64,000 nt of DNA from DASQPA01 sp963756455 (GTDB taxonomy: Bacteria > Acidobacteriota > Thermoanaerobaculia > Multivoradales > UBA5704). The stretch spans positions 682,001-746,000 of the forward strand of contig CAVWNC010000001.1 of NCBI GenBank assembly GCA_963756455.1, given 5' to 3'. Position numbers and translations under genes: made by a program. Below are positions 46,548-55,311 of the stretch, piece by piece. Each line of letters opens with the position of its first letter. Within the stretch, counting starts at the first letter, position 1. Below the pieces are notes generated by a model. It worked only from the letters and a program-made list of their open reading frames with translations, was not told where the DNA came from and made no database searches.

Positions 46548-47573
46548 ATGATACGTAATGGCAAAGTTGCGGTCAAGGTCGTCGTTCATGGCCGGGCCCT
46601 CCCGTCCCCCCGCGGCCGCTGGGCGCCGTCGCCCACCGGGCCGCTCCATGTCGGCAATGCTCGCACGGCGCTCGCCGCCTGGCTCTCGGCGCGGAGCCGG
46701 GGCGGCACCTTCGTCTGGCGGACCGAGGATCTCGATCCACCGCGGGTAGTGCCGGGAATGGCGGAGGCGATCCGCTCGGACCTCGCCTGGCTCGGCCTCG
46801 ACTGGGACGAGGGGCCGGACGTGGGCGGTCCGCACGCTCCCTATGTGCAGTCGGCGCGCGGCGCCTTCTACGAGGAGGCCTTAGGCAAGCTCGCCGCCGC
46901 CGGCCGGCTCTTTCCCTGCCGCCGGTCGCGCCGCGAGCTCCAGTCCGTCTCCTCGGCTCCCCACGGCTCCGAGGGAGGGCTCCCCTATCCGGCCGACTTC
47001 CGACCGCGCGCCCTCGCCGCCGGCTGGTATGAGCGGCTCGCCGAGTCTCCCGGTCCCCAGGACGCCGCCCTCCGTTTCCGGGTCGACGATCGCCCGGTCC
47101 GTTTCGTCGACCGGGTGTATGGGTCGGTCGAGGAACGGGTCGACCTCGCGGTGGGCGACTTCGTCCTCAAGCGACGGGATGGTCTCTATGCCTACCAGCT
47201 GGCGGTCGTGGTCGACGACCTGCTCATGGGGATCGACGAGGTGGTGCGCGGCGCCGACCTCCTCGGCTCGACGGCGCGGCAGATCCAGCTGATCGAGGCC
47301 TTGGGCGGAGAGATCCCGAACTACGCCCACGTGCCCCTGGTCGTGGGGGAGGGAGGAGAGAAGCTCTCCAAACGGGACGGCGCGCTCGATCTCGCCAGCC
47401 TCCGCGCCCTGGGAGTCCGGCCCGAGGGGCTCGTCGGTCAGCTCGCCTGGTCCCTGGGCCTCCTCGATCGACCCGAGCCCTGCCGGCCGGAGGAGCTTCT
47501 CGGCGCGTTCAGCTGGGATCGGGTGAGCCGGGCGGAGTGGGAGGTGCAGGGGAAGGATTTCGGATTCCGCTAG
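46548..47573 (+). CDS. gluQ: Glutamyl-Q tRNA(Asp) synthetase
   Basis: 341 residues: a GluRS-like catalytic domain without an anticodon-binding domain. HIGH-type motif in RWAPSPTGPLHVGNARTALAAW, then FVWRTEDLDPPRVVPG, YQLAVVVDDLLMGIDEVVRGADLLGST, and KMSKS-type KLSKRDGA. The family glutamylates queuosine at position 34 of tRNA(Asp). The usual four-Cys zinc site is not visible, only one Cys (PCRRSRRE). ATG 46548 lacks an RBS; TTGGCT-16 bp-TAGCTA ends 4 nt before it, so it may be leaderless. Divergent from mazE. Confidence 0.88.
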   Translation: MIRNGKVAVKVVVHGRALPSPRGRWAPSPTGPLHVGNARTALAAWLSARSRGGTFVWRTEDLDPPRVVPGMAEAIRSDLAWLGLDWDEGPDVGGPHAPYVQSARGAFYEEALGKLAAAGRLFPCRRSRRELQSVSSAPHGSEGGLPYPADFRPRALAAGWYERLAESPGPQDAALRFRVDDRPVRFVDRVYGSVEERVDLAVGDFVLKRRDGLYAYQLAVVVDDLLMGIDEVVRGADLLGSTARQIQLIEALGGEIPNYAHVPLVVGEGGEKLSKRDGALDLASLRALGVRPEGLVGQLAWSLGLLDRPEPCRPEELLGAFSWDRVSRAEWEVQGKDFGFR

Positions 47574-47582
47574 GATGCCCGC

Positions 47583-47810
47583 ATGGACGGCCGCAACCGC
47601 AAGGATCTTCGCCCGGGCCTGACCGTCGAGATCGTCCTGAAACAGGACCAGCGGACGGGCAAGCGGACGCGGGGGGTCGTGCGCGACATCCTCACCCCCT
47701 CTCCCAGCCATCCGCATGGAATCAAGGTCCGGCTCACCGATGGACAGGTGGGGCGGGTGAAGGCGATCCTCCCCCCGGCGGCGCCGGCGCCGCGGGATCA
47801 GCCTTCGTAG
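47583..47810 (+). CDS. YwbE-family protein
   Basis: 75 residues: GRNRKDLRPGLTVEIVLKQDQRTGKRTRGVVRDILTPS with HPHGIKVRLTDGQVGRVKAI is the entire YwbE (DUF2196) family sequence. Function unknown; a small basic beta protein. It begins 9 bp after gluQ and is probably cotranscribed. The last codons overlap the convergent membrane-protein gene. Confidence 0.9.
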   Translation: MDGRNRKDLRPGLTVEIVLKQDQRTGKRTRGVVRDILTPSPSHPHGIKVRLTDGQVGRVKAILPPAAPAPRDQPS

Positions 47811-47995
47811 CGAGCGGCGCTGACCGCCGACCAGAGGTGGGCCACCCAGCCGAGGAAGAAGAACCAGAGGATCGCCCCGAGGACGAAATGGAGGAGGGCG
47901 GTGCCGATCCTCCCCTGGAGGAGCTGGCCTAAACCCGGTATCAACAAGCTGGCGATCGCCGCAAGGACGTTTCCCGTGGAGCCTCTTCCGGACAT
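47798..47995 (-). CDS. Small two-helix membrane protein
   Basis: 65 residues with two hydrophobic helices, AAIASLLIPGLGQLLQGRIG and LLHFVLGAILWFFFLGWVAH. The first carries the IPGLGQ-x-x-x-G motif seen in TM2-like small membrane proteins. Role unknown. It overlaps the 3' end of the YwbE gene by 13 bp. Confidence 0.75.
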   Translation of the reverse strand: MSGRGSTGNVLAAIASLLIPGLGQLLQGRIGTALLHFVLGAILWFFFLGWVAHLWSAVSAARYEG

Positions 47996-48106
47996 TCTGG
48001 TGTCCTCCCGGCCGGCGTTTGTAGCAAGGAGCTTGCCGGGCTAGACTGGAGTGGAGTCGAAAAGTCTTTCCCCCGTCCCGCCGGCCCGGCCGGCAGAGGA
48101 GCCCGC

Positions 48107-48911
48107 ATGAAGCCGATCCGCCGCTCCGCCCTTTTCGGCCTGGCCGCTTTTCTCCCGCTCCTCACCGGCTGCTTCGACATCGAGCAGTCGATGCGCCTCG
48201 AGAAGGATCTCTCGGGAACGGCGGGCTTTCAGATGACGGTGAATTTCGAGCCGATGGCGCTCATGATGCTCCGCATGCAGCGCGAGATGGCGGGCGCCAA
48301 GGGCGATCCCACCCCGGCGGAGATCGAGAAGGCCAAGGCGGACTTCCTCGCCTCGAAGAAGGACAAGAGCCCGGCGGACGACTTCAAGGCGAAGCGGGCC
48401 GAGCTCGAAGAAGAGCCTGCCTCCCGGCGTCCAGCTCCTGGACGGCGGCGCCGAGGACGAAGGCCTCAAGATGCGCGTCCACACCCGGTTCCGCTTCGAC
48501 AACGTGGCGAAGCTCAGCCAGATCCACTTCAGCCCGCCGCAAGAGGCGCCGGCCGGCCCAGGGGTCCCGGGCGCTCCGAAGAATCCCTACGACTCCCCTT
48601 TCAACGGTCTCCAGGTCGTCGACGAGGGCAAGACCGTCCTCCTGACGAGTGCCGCGGTCGATCCGCTCAAAGACCCGGCCACCCAGCCGGGGAGCGGCTC
48701 CCCGATCACCCCCGAGATCCGGCAGCAGATGGCGGAGGCCTTTAAGGGGATGCGGGTCGTGTTCAAGCTCGAAACCCCCATGGCGGTCGTCGAGTCGAAC
48801 GCCACCCGCCGCGACGGCTCTACCCTCTACTGGGAGTACGATCTCGCCACCCTGGAGAAGATGACCCCGGAGCAGGCCCGGATGGGAATTCGGGTACGTC
48901 TGCGCAAGTAG
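48107..48911 (+). CDS. Lipoprotein of unknown function, frameshifted as read
   Basis: GAGGAG precedes ATG 48107; the signal peptide ends in LLTGC, a lipobox. The first frame reads FDIEQSMRLEKDLSGTAGFQ to KAKRAELEE and then loses sense; about 48415 the sense passes to the +1 frame as KSLPPGVQLLDGGAEDEGLK and runs to VRLRK at 48911. One extra G explains the change. The restored protein would have about 267 residues, helical in the middle with an immunoglobulin-like end. Sequence error or recent inactivation cannot be told apart. Confidence 0.7.
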
Positions 48912-49058
48912 CTCCAAGGAAAGATGTTACTTCGCCTGGAGGCTGGACGCAGTTCGCCGGAGGCCGGGAAATTTCGTTTGCCCCCCACAGGGGGGTTGCT
49001 CGCAAAAGGAAGAACAATGCACTATAGAGAATAAGAAACGCAGAGGAGGAGTCTTCCA

Positions 49059-51521
49059 GTGGGGCAGGAATTCCTGTTGACCTTGCGCGGCCTTGCCAAA
49101 CGGCCGGCGTTCACTTTCGCCGTTCTGCTCCTTTTGGTCCTGGGCATCGGGACCAACACGGCGATCTGGAGCCTCCTCAATGCGATCTTCCTCCATCCTC
49201 TGCCGGCGGTCGCCGATCCCCGAGCTCTGGTGGCGATCTACCAGACGAAGATGGGGGAGAGCGGCCTCCCCGGCAGCTTCGATAACGTCTCCTACCCGAA
49301 CTACCGCGACTTCCGCGACCGCAACCGCTCGTTCTCCGACATCGCGATCTACCAGTGGCTGCGGATGAACCTCACGGGCGGCGGCACGCCGGAGCGCATC
49401 GTCGGCATGTTCGCGACCGCCAACTACTTCGACGTCCTGGGAGTCCGTCCGGCGCTCGGCCGCTTCTTTCGTCCGGAGGAGGTGCGGGTGCCGGGGGCGG
49501 AGGCGGTCGCCATCCTGGGCCACGGCTGCTTCAGCCGGCTCTTCGGCGCCGATCCCAAGGTCGTGGGCAGGAGCGTTCTCCTCGACGGGCGCAAGTTCAC
49601 GGTGATCGGCGTCGCCCCACGGGGGTTCCGCGGCACCCAACTCGACTCCGAGGTCGATCTCTGGGTTCCGGTCACGATGTTTCCCGTGCTCACTCCCTAT
49701 CCGGCGTTCTTCAATTCGCGCGACGACTGGCCGTTCCTGTCCTTCGGGCGGTTGAAACCCGGCGTCTCTCTGGCCCAGGCGGAGGCCGACATGGCGGCCG
49801 TGGCCCGCGGGCTCGAGCGGCAGTTCCCGAAGGAGAACAAGAAGCTGGGATTCCGCCTGCAGCCGCTCGTCGAAGGGGCGATCGTGCCGCGGGAGCGGGA
49901 CCGCTATACGGGCTATGGCCGGACCCTGTCGTTCGCCGCCCTGCTGCTCCTGATCGTCGTCTCGGCCAACGTCGCCAACCTGCTCCTCGCCCGGGGCGTC
50001 GAGCGCGGCCCGGAGCTCGCCATCCGTCAGGCGTTGGGAGGCGACCTCCAGGCTCTCGCCCGCCTGCTGTCGCTCGAATCCCTCCTCCTGTTCACGACCG
50101 CCGTCCTCCTCAGCCTGCCGGTCGGCTTGTGGAGCTTGCGCCTGCTGTGGAGCGTCCGCCCGCCGGAGCTGGTGACGGGCGACCTCGACCTCTACCTCGA
50201 TCCGACCACTTTCGCCGGGACGGTGCTCTTCGCCCTGCTGACCGTTCTGCTCTTCGGCGTCGTGCCCGTCCTCCGCACCGCCCGGCGAAGCCTCGCCGGC
50301 CGTCTGGCCGACGCCCGGCTCTCCGAGCCGCGGCCACGGTTCTGGCATCCCCGCCGCCTGGCGGTGGTCTTAGAGCTCGCCCTGACGCTCTTCGCCCTCA
50401 TCGGGGCGAACCTCCTGCTGACGGCGCTTCTGCGGACCCGGCAGGCCGACCTTGGTTTCAAGCCGGAGGGCCTGCTCGCGCTCTCCGTCGCTCCCGGCGA
50501 CCAGGGCTACGACGCGGTGCGCACCCGCGGCTACTACGAGCGACTTCTGGAGCGGGCCGCCGCCCTCCCCGGCGTCCAGGGGGTGGCGCTGTCGGAGAAC
50601 CGGTTGCTGCGCGGCGCCATCGTGTCGAGGGAGATCTATCCGGAAGGCCAGGCCGAGGCGGTCACCACCGGTGGGCGGTCCGCCCACCGCATCAACATCA
50701 TCTCTCCCGGCTTCCTGCGCGTCGCCGGTATCCCGCTCGCCGCCGGTCGCGACTTCGACGCGGTCGACTGCGCGGGCTGTCGGCGGGTGGCGATCGTCAA
50801 CCAGACCCTGGCGCGGCTCGCCTGGCCGGGAGAGGACCCGATCGGCCGCCAGTTCCGCTTCGAGCAGGGCAAGGCGCCGTTCGAAGTCGTCGGTGTCGCC
50901 AGGGATTCCAAGGTGCGGAACATCCGCGAGGACACGCCGCCCTTCGTCTACCTGCCGCTGACCCAGAACGATGCCGCCTCGATGACCCTCCACGTACGCA
51001 CCGCCCCGGGAAGGGAGGCAGCCCTCCTGCCCTCCCTGCGCACCGCCGCCCAGGCGATCGATCGGGGGATGCCCCTCGCCGAGGTCGACACCATGACGAA
51101 CTTCGTCTCCGGCGCGCTGTGGATGGAGCGCATCTCGGCCCTTCTCCTCGGGCTCTTCGGTCTCTTCGCGCTGCTCCTCTCCGGCATTGGGATCTACACC
51201 GTGATCACGCTCTCGGTCGCCCGCAGGCGGCGGGAGATCGGTATCCGTCTCGCCCTGGGTGCCCGTCCCGTCCAGGTGATGGCCACGATCCTCACCGAGG
51301 CCACGGTCCTCGCCGCCACCGGCCTGGTGGTGGGCTGGGTCGCCGCCCGCTTCTTCCTCCAGCCCATCCTCGCGAGCCATCTCCAGGGCGCCGATCTACG
51401 GGACCCCAAAGCCTACGCCTCGCAGGCCCTGGTGCTCCTCGTCATCGCCATCGCCGCGAGCCTGCCGCCCGCGTTCCGGGCGGCGCGGATCGACCCGGCG
51501 ACGCCGCTTCGCGAGGGGTGA
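49059..51521 (+). CDS. ADOP-type MacB/FtsX permease
   Basis: 820 residues from GTG 49059 with GAGGAGGAG upstream. It has the two-fold FtsX/MacB layout: first helix FAVLLLLVLGIGTNTAIWSL, a MacB periplasmic domain (NYRDFRDRNRSFSDIAIYQW, ANYFDVLGVRPALGRFF), three helices around 300-400, then a second set with FRVAGIPLAAGRDF-like and RDSKVRNIREDTPPFVYLPL segments and a final FtsX helix trio. This is the 'acidobacterial duplicated orphan permease' family. No ATPase gene is adjacent, as is usual for ADOPs. Function is unclear. Confidence 0.92.
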   Translation: MGQEFLLTLRGLAKRPAFTFAVLLLLVLGIGTNTAIWSLLNAIFLHPLPAVADPRALVAIYQTKMGESGLPGSFDNVSYPNYRDFRDRNRSFSDIAIYQWLRMNLTGGGTPERIVGMFATANYFDVLGVRPALGRFFRPEEVRVPGAEAVAILGHGCFSRLFGADPKVVGRSVLLDGRKFTVIGVAPRGFRGTQLDSEVDLWVPVTMFPVLTPYPAFFNSRDDWPFLSFGRLKPGVSLAQAEADMAAVARGLERQFPKENKKLGFRLQPLVEGAIVPRERDRYTGYGRTLSFAALLLLIVVSANVANLLLARGVERGPELAIRQALGGDLQALARLLSLESLLLFTTAVLLSLPVGLWSLRLLWSVRPPELVTGDLDLYLDPTTFAGTVLFALLTVLLFGVVPVLRTARRSLAGRLADARLSEPRPRFWHPRRLAVVLELALTLFALIGANLLLTALLRTRQADLGFKPEGLLALSVAPGDQGYDAVRTRGYYERLLERAAALPGVQGVALSENRLLRGAIVSREIYPEGQAEAVTTGGRSAHRINIISPGFLRVAGIPLAAGRDFDAVDCAGCRRVAIVNQTLARLAWPGEDPIGRQFRFEQGKAPFEVVGVARDSKVRNIREDTPPFVYLPLTQNDAASMTLHVRTAPGREAALLPSLRTAAQAIDRGMPLAEVDTMTNFVSGALWMERISALLLGLFGLFALLLSGIGIYTVITLSVARRRREIGIRLALGARPVQVMATILTEATVLAATGLVVGWVAARFFLQPILASHLQGADLRDPKAYASQALVLLVIAIAASLPPAFRAARIDPATPLREG

Positions 51522-51548
51522 GGGGGATTTTTCCTACCGCGCAGTTTC

Positions 51549-52325
51549 CTAGACGATGTCGTCGTCGCCCGGCAGCCCGGCCCCGGGGGGCGGTGGCGGA
51601 GCGGGAGGGGCTGGTGCCGCCGGCGGCGCCGCTTCCGCCGGAGCGGCGGGCGGCTCGGGATCGTAGACCCGCTTGAAGGTGACGGTCGGCATCCGGCCGT
51701 ACCCTTCGAGGGTGACGAGGACGTAGAGCCGCTTCCGGTCGTGGGTCATCTCGTAGATCTCGGTCTTCGTCCGCCCTTTGGGCAGCTGGGTCACCACCTC
51801 CAGCGCGCCGTCTTTCCACTGCGCCTGGGTCTTGACCGTGCCCACTCCCGGCTTGTCCTCGCTCACCTTGCGGCCGTCGGTGTGGAGGATCTGGCGGACG
51901 GTGCCGTCGGCGTCCAGGAGGGTGAGCTGCGTCCCCTCGGCCTTGAGGTGCAGCTCCTTGGCGTCCAGGCCGAAGTCGTTGCTCGCGTGCTCTTCGCCGT
52001 CCGTTCCGTTCGGGCCCCTACGGCTGTTCCCGCTGTCCCCGCCGTCTCCGTTCCCGCCACCTCCGCCGGGAAAGCCGCCACCACCGCGGCGTCCGCCCCG
52101 GTGGCCACCTCCGCCGCCTCCCTGTCCCGCTTTGCCCTGGGCCTCCCGGAGCGCCGTCCGCGGATCCTGGCTGAGCTCCTGGTTGAGGGTCCAGGTGCCA
52201 GAGAGGTCGGGTGCTGCCGCCGCTGCCGCCGCCGCTGTCGCCGCGCGGGCGGGGCCGGCCGCGAGGAGGGTGAGATAGAGCCCCGTCGTCGACAGCCACC
52301 GCAAACGGTACCAGCGTCCCTGCAT
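51549..52325 (-). CDS. Secreted Gly- and Pro-rich protein, putative envelope-stress target
   Basis: 258 residues. AAGGAGAG precedes ATG 52325; the signal peptide ends at ARA-AT. After DLSGTWTLNQELSQDPRTAL comes a long Gly-rich low-complexity stretch, then a beta-rich part (LHLKAEGTQLTLLDADGTV, YEMTHDRKRLYVLVTLEG) like small lipocalin-type exported proteins, and an Ala/Pro tail ending DDDIV. Its upstream region at 52487-52530 matches that of the Spy-like gene over 44 bp, suggesting joint control by the two-component system encoded divergently. Function unknown. Confidence 0.75.
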   Translation of the reverse strand: MQGRWYRLRWLSTTGLYLTLLAAGPARAATAAAAAAAAPDLSGTWTLNQELSQDPRTALREAQGKAGQGGGGGGHRGGRRGGGGFPGGGGGNGDGGDSGNSRRGPNGTDGEEHASNDFGLDAKELHLKAEGTQLTLLDADGTVRQILHTDGRKVSEDKPGVGTVKTQAQWKDGALEVVTQLPKGRTKTEIYEMTHDRKRLYVLVTLEGYGRMPTVTFKRVYDPEPPAAPAEAAPPAAPAPPAPPPPPGAGLPGDDDIV

Positions 52326-52486
52326 GCGCTCTCCTTCCAAAAAAACCTGTCGTCCCGGGGAGGGGAGTTCCTTTCGCGCTGGAAGCCGGGAACGGTCGGC
52401 CCCGTCGCGAACCAAGGAGGATGCCCGCGAGCTCGAAGGTCCCTCCGAGGGACGGCAGGTGAAACGAGCATAGGAGGCAGGGACGC

Positions 52487-52530
52487 CCGAGTCTTCAAGG
52501 GGAGGAAAGGCTTTTGTAAGAAATGTAAGG
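52487..52530 (-). promoter_or_regulatory. 44-bp conserved upstream element, copy A
   Basis: Read on the minus strand it matches 55176-55219 at 35 of 44 positions without gaps. It begins CCTTACATTTCTTACA, a direct repeat CTTAC-N4-CTTAC, then GCCTTT, and ends CTTGAAGACTCGG; a TATGCT box follows after 14 bp. It faces the Gly-rich protein gene and also lies about 50 bp upstream of the divergent histidine kinase gene. Confidence 0.65.
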
Positions 52531-52580
52531 TAGACGCGAAGGGGGAAGGCTCCGATGCCGGGCGCTGTTAGACTCGACAT

Positions 52581-54446
52581 ATGCCTTTTCTTGGTCCCTC
52601 CCGGCAGCGAGCGACGATTCTGGCTGCGGTCGTACTGGCGATCCTCCTGCCGCTCCTCGCGATCCTCCAGTACCGTTGGATCGGTGAGGTGAGCCAGGCG
52701 GAGCGCGAGCGGCTGCGGGCGGCGCCGGATCACTTCGCCGAGGACTTCGACCGCGAGCTGACCCGCGCTTTCCTCAGCTTCCAGCCCGGGCCGCCCGCGT
52801 CGGGAACGGCGTCGACCCGCCCGACGAAGGACGAGAAGAACGAGGCGACGGCGGCGAGGGCGACCGCCGAACGGCGGGCGACCCTCGTCCGGCAGGCGCG
52901 GCGCTGGCGGATCGAGGCGCCGGTGCCGCAACTCCTCCGTGCCATCGATATCGTCGAGGAGGGCCCGGGCGGCGCCCTGGCGCTCTCGCGGCTGGATGCG
53001 GTCGGCGACCGGTTCGTGCCGGTCCCCTGGCCCGCCGATCTGGCAGCGCTCCAGAAACGGCTTTCGACGGATGGGCAGGTGCCGCCGATCGACGGCGAGG
53101 ACGCGGTGCTCGTCCTCCCGCTCTCCCACACCTTCATGGACGAGCCCGGAGAGGGACGGGGACATGTCCTCCTCGAGCTCGACCGCGACTTCATCGTCGG
53201 CAGCTTTCTGCCCAGTCTGGCCGAGCGGTGGTTCCAGGTTTCGAACGAACCGCAGGCCCTGGTCGCCGTCCGCTCCCCGCAGGGGATCGTCTATCGTTCC
53301 GATCACACGGTGCCGAGCGCCCAATTCCTGCCCGGCGACATGACGATCCCCATGTTCGGCCTGCGGCGGATCGAGAGCCTGCACGGCCTCGTGCCCGGCG
53401 GTTTCTCGCCTGCGGGTGGCAGCCCGACCGGCTCGCCTGCGGGTGGCAGCCCGACCGGCTCGCCTGCGGGCAGGGAGACTTCGTCGCCGCCGCGGTTTCA
53501 TCCCACCGGACCCCACCGTCACGGCATGGGCGGCGGCAGCTGGACTCTCGTCGTCACCCATCCCGCGGGCTCGCTGGAGGCGGCGGTCACCCGGGCTCGC
53601 CGGCGCAATCTCGCGGTGAGCTTCGGCGCCATCGCCCTGGTGGCGGCGAGCCTCATCGTCATGGCCTTCTCGGTGCAACGCGCCCGCCTCCTCGCCCGCC
53701 AGCAGCTGGAGCTGGTGGCGGGGATCACCCATGAGCTCAACACGCCGCTCGCCGCCATCCGTTCGGCGGGCCAGAACCTGGCCGACGGCGTCGTCGCCGA
53801 GGGCGGCCAGGTGCGGCGCTACGGCGCCCTGATCGAGCGCGAGGGAGCCCGCCTCTCCGGCATGGTGGGCAAGGCCCTGGAGCTCGCCGGCATCCAGTCG
53901 GGACACCGCGCCTACCGGCCGGAGGCGGTGGCGGTTCCCGACGTCGTGGCCGAGGCCCTGGAGGACGGGCGTTTCCTCTTTGCCGAGCACCAGATCGAGG
54001 TCGACAGCCGGATCACCCCGGGGCTGCCGGCGGTGTGGGCCGACCGCGAGGCCCTGCGGATGGCGCTCGTCAACCTCCTCGACAACGCCGTCAAGTACGC
54101 CGGCTCCGGGCGCTTCATCGCCGTGCGCGCCGCCCTCGAACGGGGGGGCCGCCAGGTGAGCCTGACGGTCGAGGACCGCGGGCCCGGCATCCGCGCCGAG
54201 GACCGGCGGCACCTCTTCGAGCCTTTCTACCGCGGCCGCGAGGTGGCGGCGGCCGGGGTGCCCGGAAGCGGGCTCGGTCTCTCCCTCGTGCGCCGGATCG
54301 CCGAGTCCCAGCGCGGCACGGTGAGCTTCGCCGCCGGACCGGGCGGCAAGGGGAGCGCCTTCACCCTCCACCTGCCGGCCGCGCCTCAGGTCCGTGTCGC
54401 CGAGCCGGCCAGTGAGGCGGAGAGCCGGATGGGAGAAGCGCTGTGA
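52581..54446 (+). CDS. Sensor histidine kinase
   Basis: 621 residues. Two membrane helices (ILAAVVLAILLPLLAILQY and FGAIALVAASLIVMAFSV) enclose a large periplasmic sensor region. HisKA: ITHELNTPLAAIRSAG with phospho-acceptor His384; HATPase: NLLDNAVKYAG (N box), EDRGPGIRAEDRRHLFEPFYRG (G1/F box), GSGLGLSLVRRIAES (G2). No HAMP domain is obvious between helix 2 and HisKA. Residues about 276-297 are a 9-residue repeat. The response regulator gene overlaps its stop. No RBS; TAGACT ends 6 nt before the ATG. Confidence 0.92.
   Translation: MPFLGPSRQRATILAAVVLAILLPLLAILQYRWIGEVSQAERERLRAAPDHFAEDFDRELTRAFLSFQPGPPASGTASTRPTKDEKNEATAARATAERRATLVRQARRWRIEAPVPQLLRAIDIVEEGPGGALALSRLDAVGDRFVPVPWPADLAALQKRLSTDGQVPPIDGEDAVLVLPLSHTFMDEPGEGRGHVLLELDRDFIVGSFLPSLAERWFQVSNEPQALVAVRSPQGIVYRSDHTVPSAQFLPGDMTIPMFGLRRIESLHGLVPGGFSPAGGSPTGSPAGGSPTGSPAGRETSSPPRFHPTGPHRHGMGGGSWTLVVTHPAGSLEAAVTRARRRNLAVSFGAIALVAASLIVMAFSVQRARLLARQQLELVAGITHELNTPLAAIRSAGQNLADGVVAEGGQVRRYGALIEREGARLSGMVGKALELAGIQSGHRAYRPEAVAVPDVVAEALEDGRFLFAEHQIEVDSRITPGLPAVWADREALRMALVNLLDNAVKYAGSGRFIAVRAALERGGRQVSLTVEDRGPGIRAEDRRHLFEPFYRGREVAAAGVPGSGLGLSLVRRIAESQRGTVSFAAGPGGKGSAFTLHLPAAPQVRVAEPASEAESRMGEAL
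53406..53470 (+). repeat. 27-bp in-frame repeat in the kinase sensor domain
   Basis: Two identical 27-bp units (53406-53432, 53433-53459) plus 11 bp of a third encode S-P-A-G-G-S-P-T-G repeats just before the second membrane helix. The copy number could vary by slippage without breaking the frame. Confidence 0.85.
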
Positions 54447-55159
54447 CGGTCGCCATGGGGCCCGACGAGACCCTCTCGCCACGCATCCTCCTGGTGGAGG
54501 ACGAGCCGAGCCTGGTCCTCACCCTGACCGATCGCCTGGTCTCCGAAGGCTACCGGGTGGAGAACGCGGGGGATGGCAATTCCGCTTTGACGCGGGTGGA
54601 GGAGAGCCCGTTCGACCTCGTCCTCCTGGACGTCATGCTCCCCGGCAAGAACGGCTTCGACGTCTGTCGCGACCTGCGCCAGCGCGGGGTCTCGACGCCG
54701 GTCCTCATGCTGACCGCCCGCACCCAGGTCGTCGATCGGGTGGTGGGCCTGAAGCTCGGGGCCGACGACTACTTGACCAAGCCGTTCGAGATGATCGAGC
54801 TTCTGGCCCGGATCGAGGCGCTGCTCCGCCGGTCGCGCGGTCCGGTCGCCGCGGTGACCGGGACCTACAGCTTCGGCGCCATCGTCGTCGACTTCCGGCG
54901 GGCCGAGCTGACCCGGGACGGCGTCCCCCTGGCGCTCTCGGCGCTCGAGCTCAAGCTCCTCCGTCACCTGATCGAGAACCGCGGCATGGTGGTGTCGAGA
55001 GAGGAGCTGCTCGACCAGGTCTGGGGCTATGACGCCTCCGCCCACACCCGCACGGTGGACGTCCACGTCGCCTCTCTCCGGCAGAAGGTGGAGCCCCAGC
55101 CGTCGCGGCCACAGTTCATCATCACCGTCCACCGGCTGGGCTACAAGTTCGTCGGCTAG
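54443..55159 (+). CDS. OmpR-family response regulator
   Basis: 238 residues from GTG 54443, overlapping the kinase stop by 4 nt. Receiver: acidic pair in LLVEDEPS, phosphoacceptor Asp63 in LVLLDVMLPGKNGFD, Lys in DDYLTKPFE. DNA-binding winged helix: LSALELKLLRHLIENRGMVVSREELLDQVWGY and RTVDVHVASLRQKVE...FIITVHRLGYKFVG. It likely binds the direct repeats in the 44-bp elements flanking the operon. Confidence 0.95.
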   Translation: MTVAMGPDETLSPRILLVEDEPSLVLTLTDRLVSEGYRVENAGDGNSALTRVEESPFDLVLLDVMLPGKNGFDVCRDLRQRGVSTPVLMLTARTQVVDRVVGLKLGADDYLTKPFEMIELLARIEALLRRSRGPVAAVTGTYSFGAIVVDFRRAELTRDGVPLALSALELKLLRHLIENRGMVVSREELLDQVWGYDASAHTRTVDVHVASLRQKVEPQPSRPQFIITVHRLGYKFVG

Positions 55160-55175
55160 ACTTTCACTAAAGTGC

Positions 55176-55219
55176 CCTTACATCTTTTACAAAGCCTTTT
55201 CGCCAGCTTGAAGACTCGG
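55176..55219 (+). promoter_or_regulatory. 44-bp conserved upstream element, copy B
   Basis: Begins CCTTACATCTTTTACA (CTTAC-N4-TTTAC direct repeat) and ends CTTGAAGACTCGG; 35 of 44 bases equal copy A. A TAGCAT box at 55235-55240 could be the -10 of the Spy-like gene. The repeat resembles an E. coli CpxR box but with a spacer one base shorter. Confidence 0.65.
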
Positions 55220-55311
55220 TGCAGACACCAGCAGTAGCATCTCTCCATCGGGGTTCCAAACTGGAAGGCGCCCCTCTCTATACCTGAAGAAAGACCAAGG
55301 AGATTACGACC

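Noticed and set aside
52326..54482. Upstream extension of the minus-strand secreted protein frame to 977 codons
   Set aside because: It would be antisense to the histidine kinase. The signal peptide and RBS at 52325 fix the real start.
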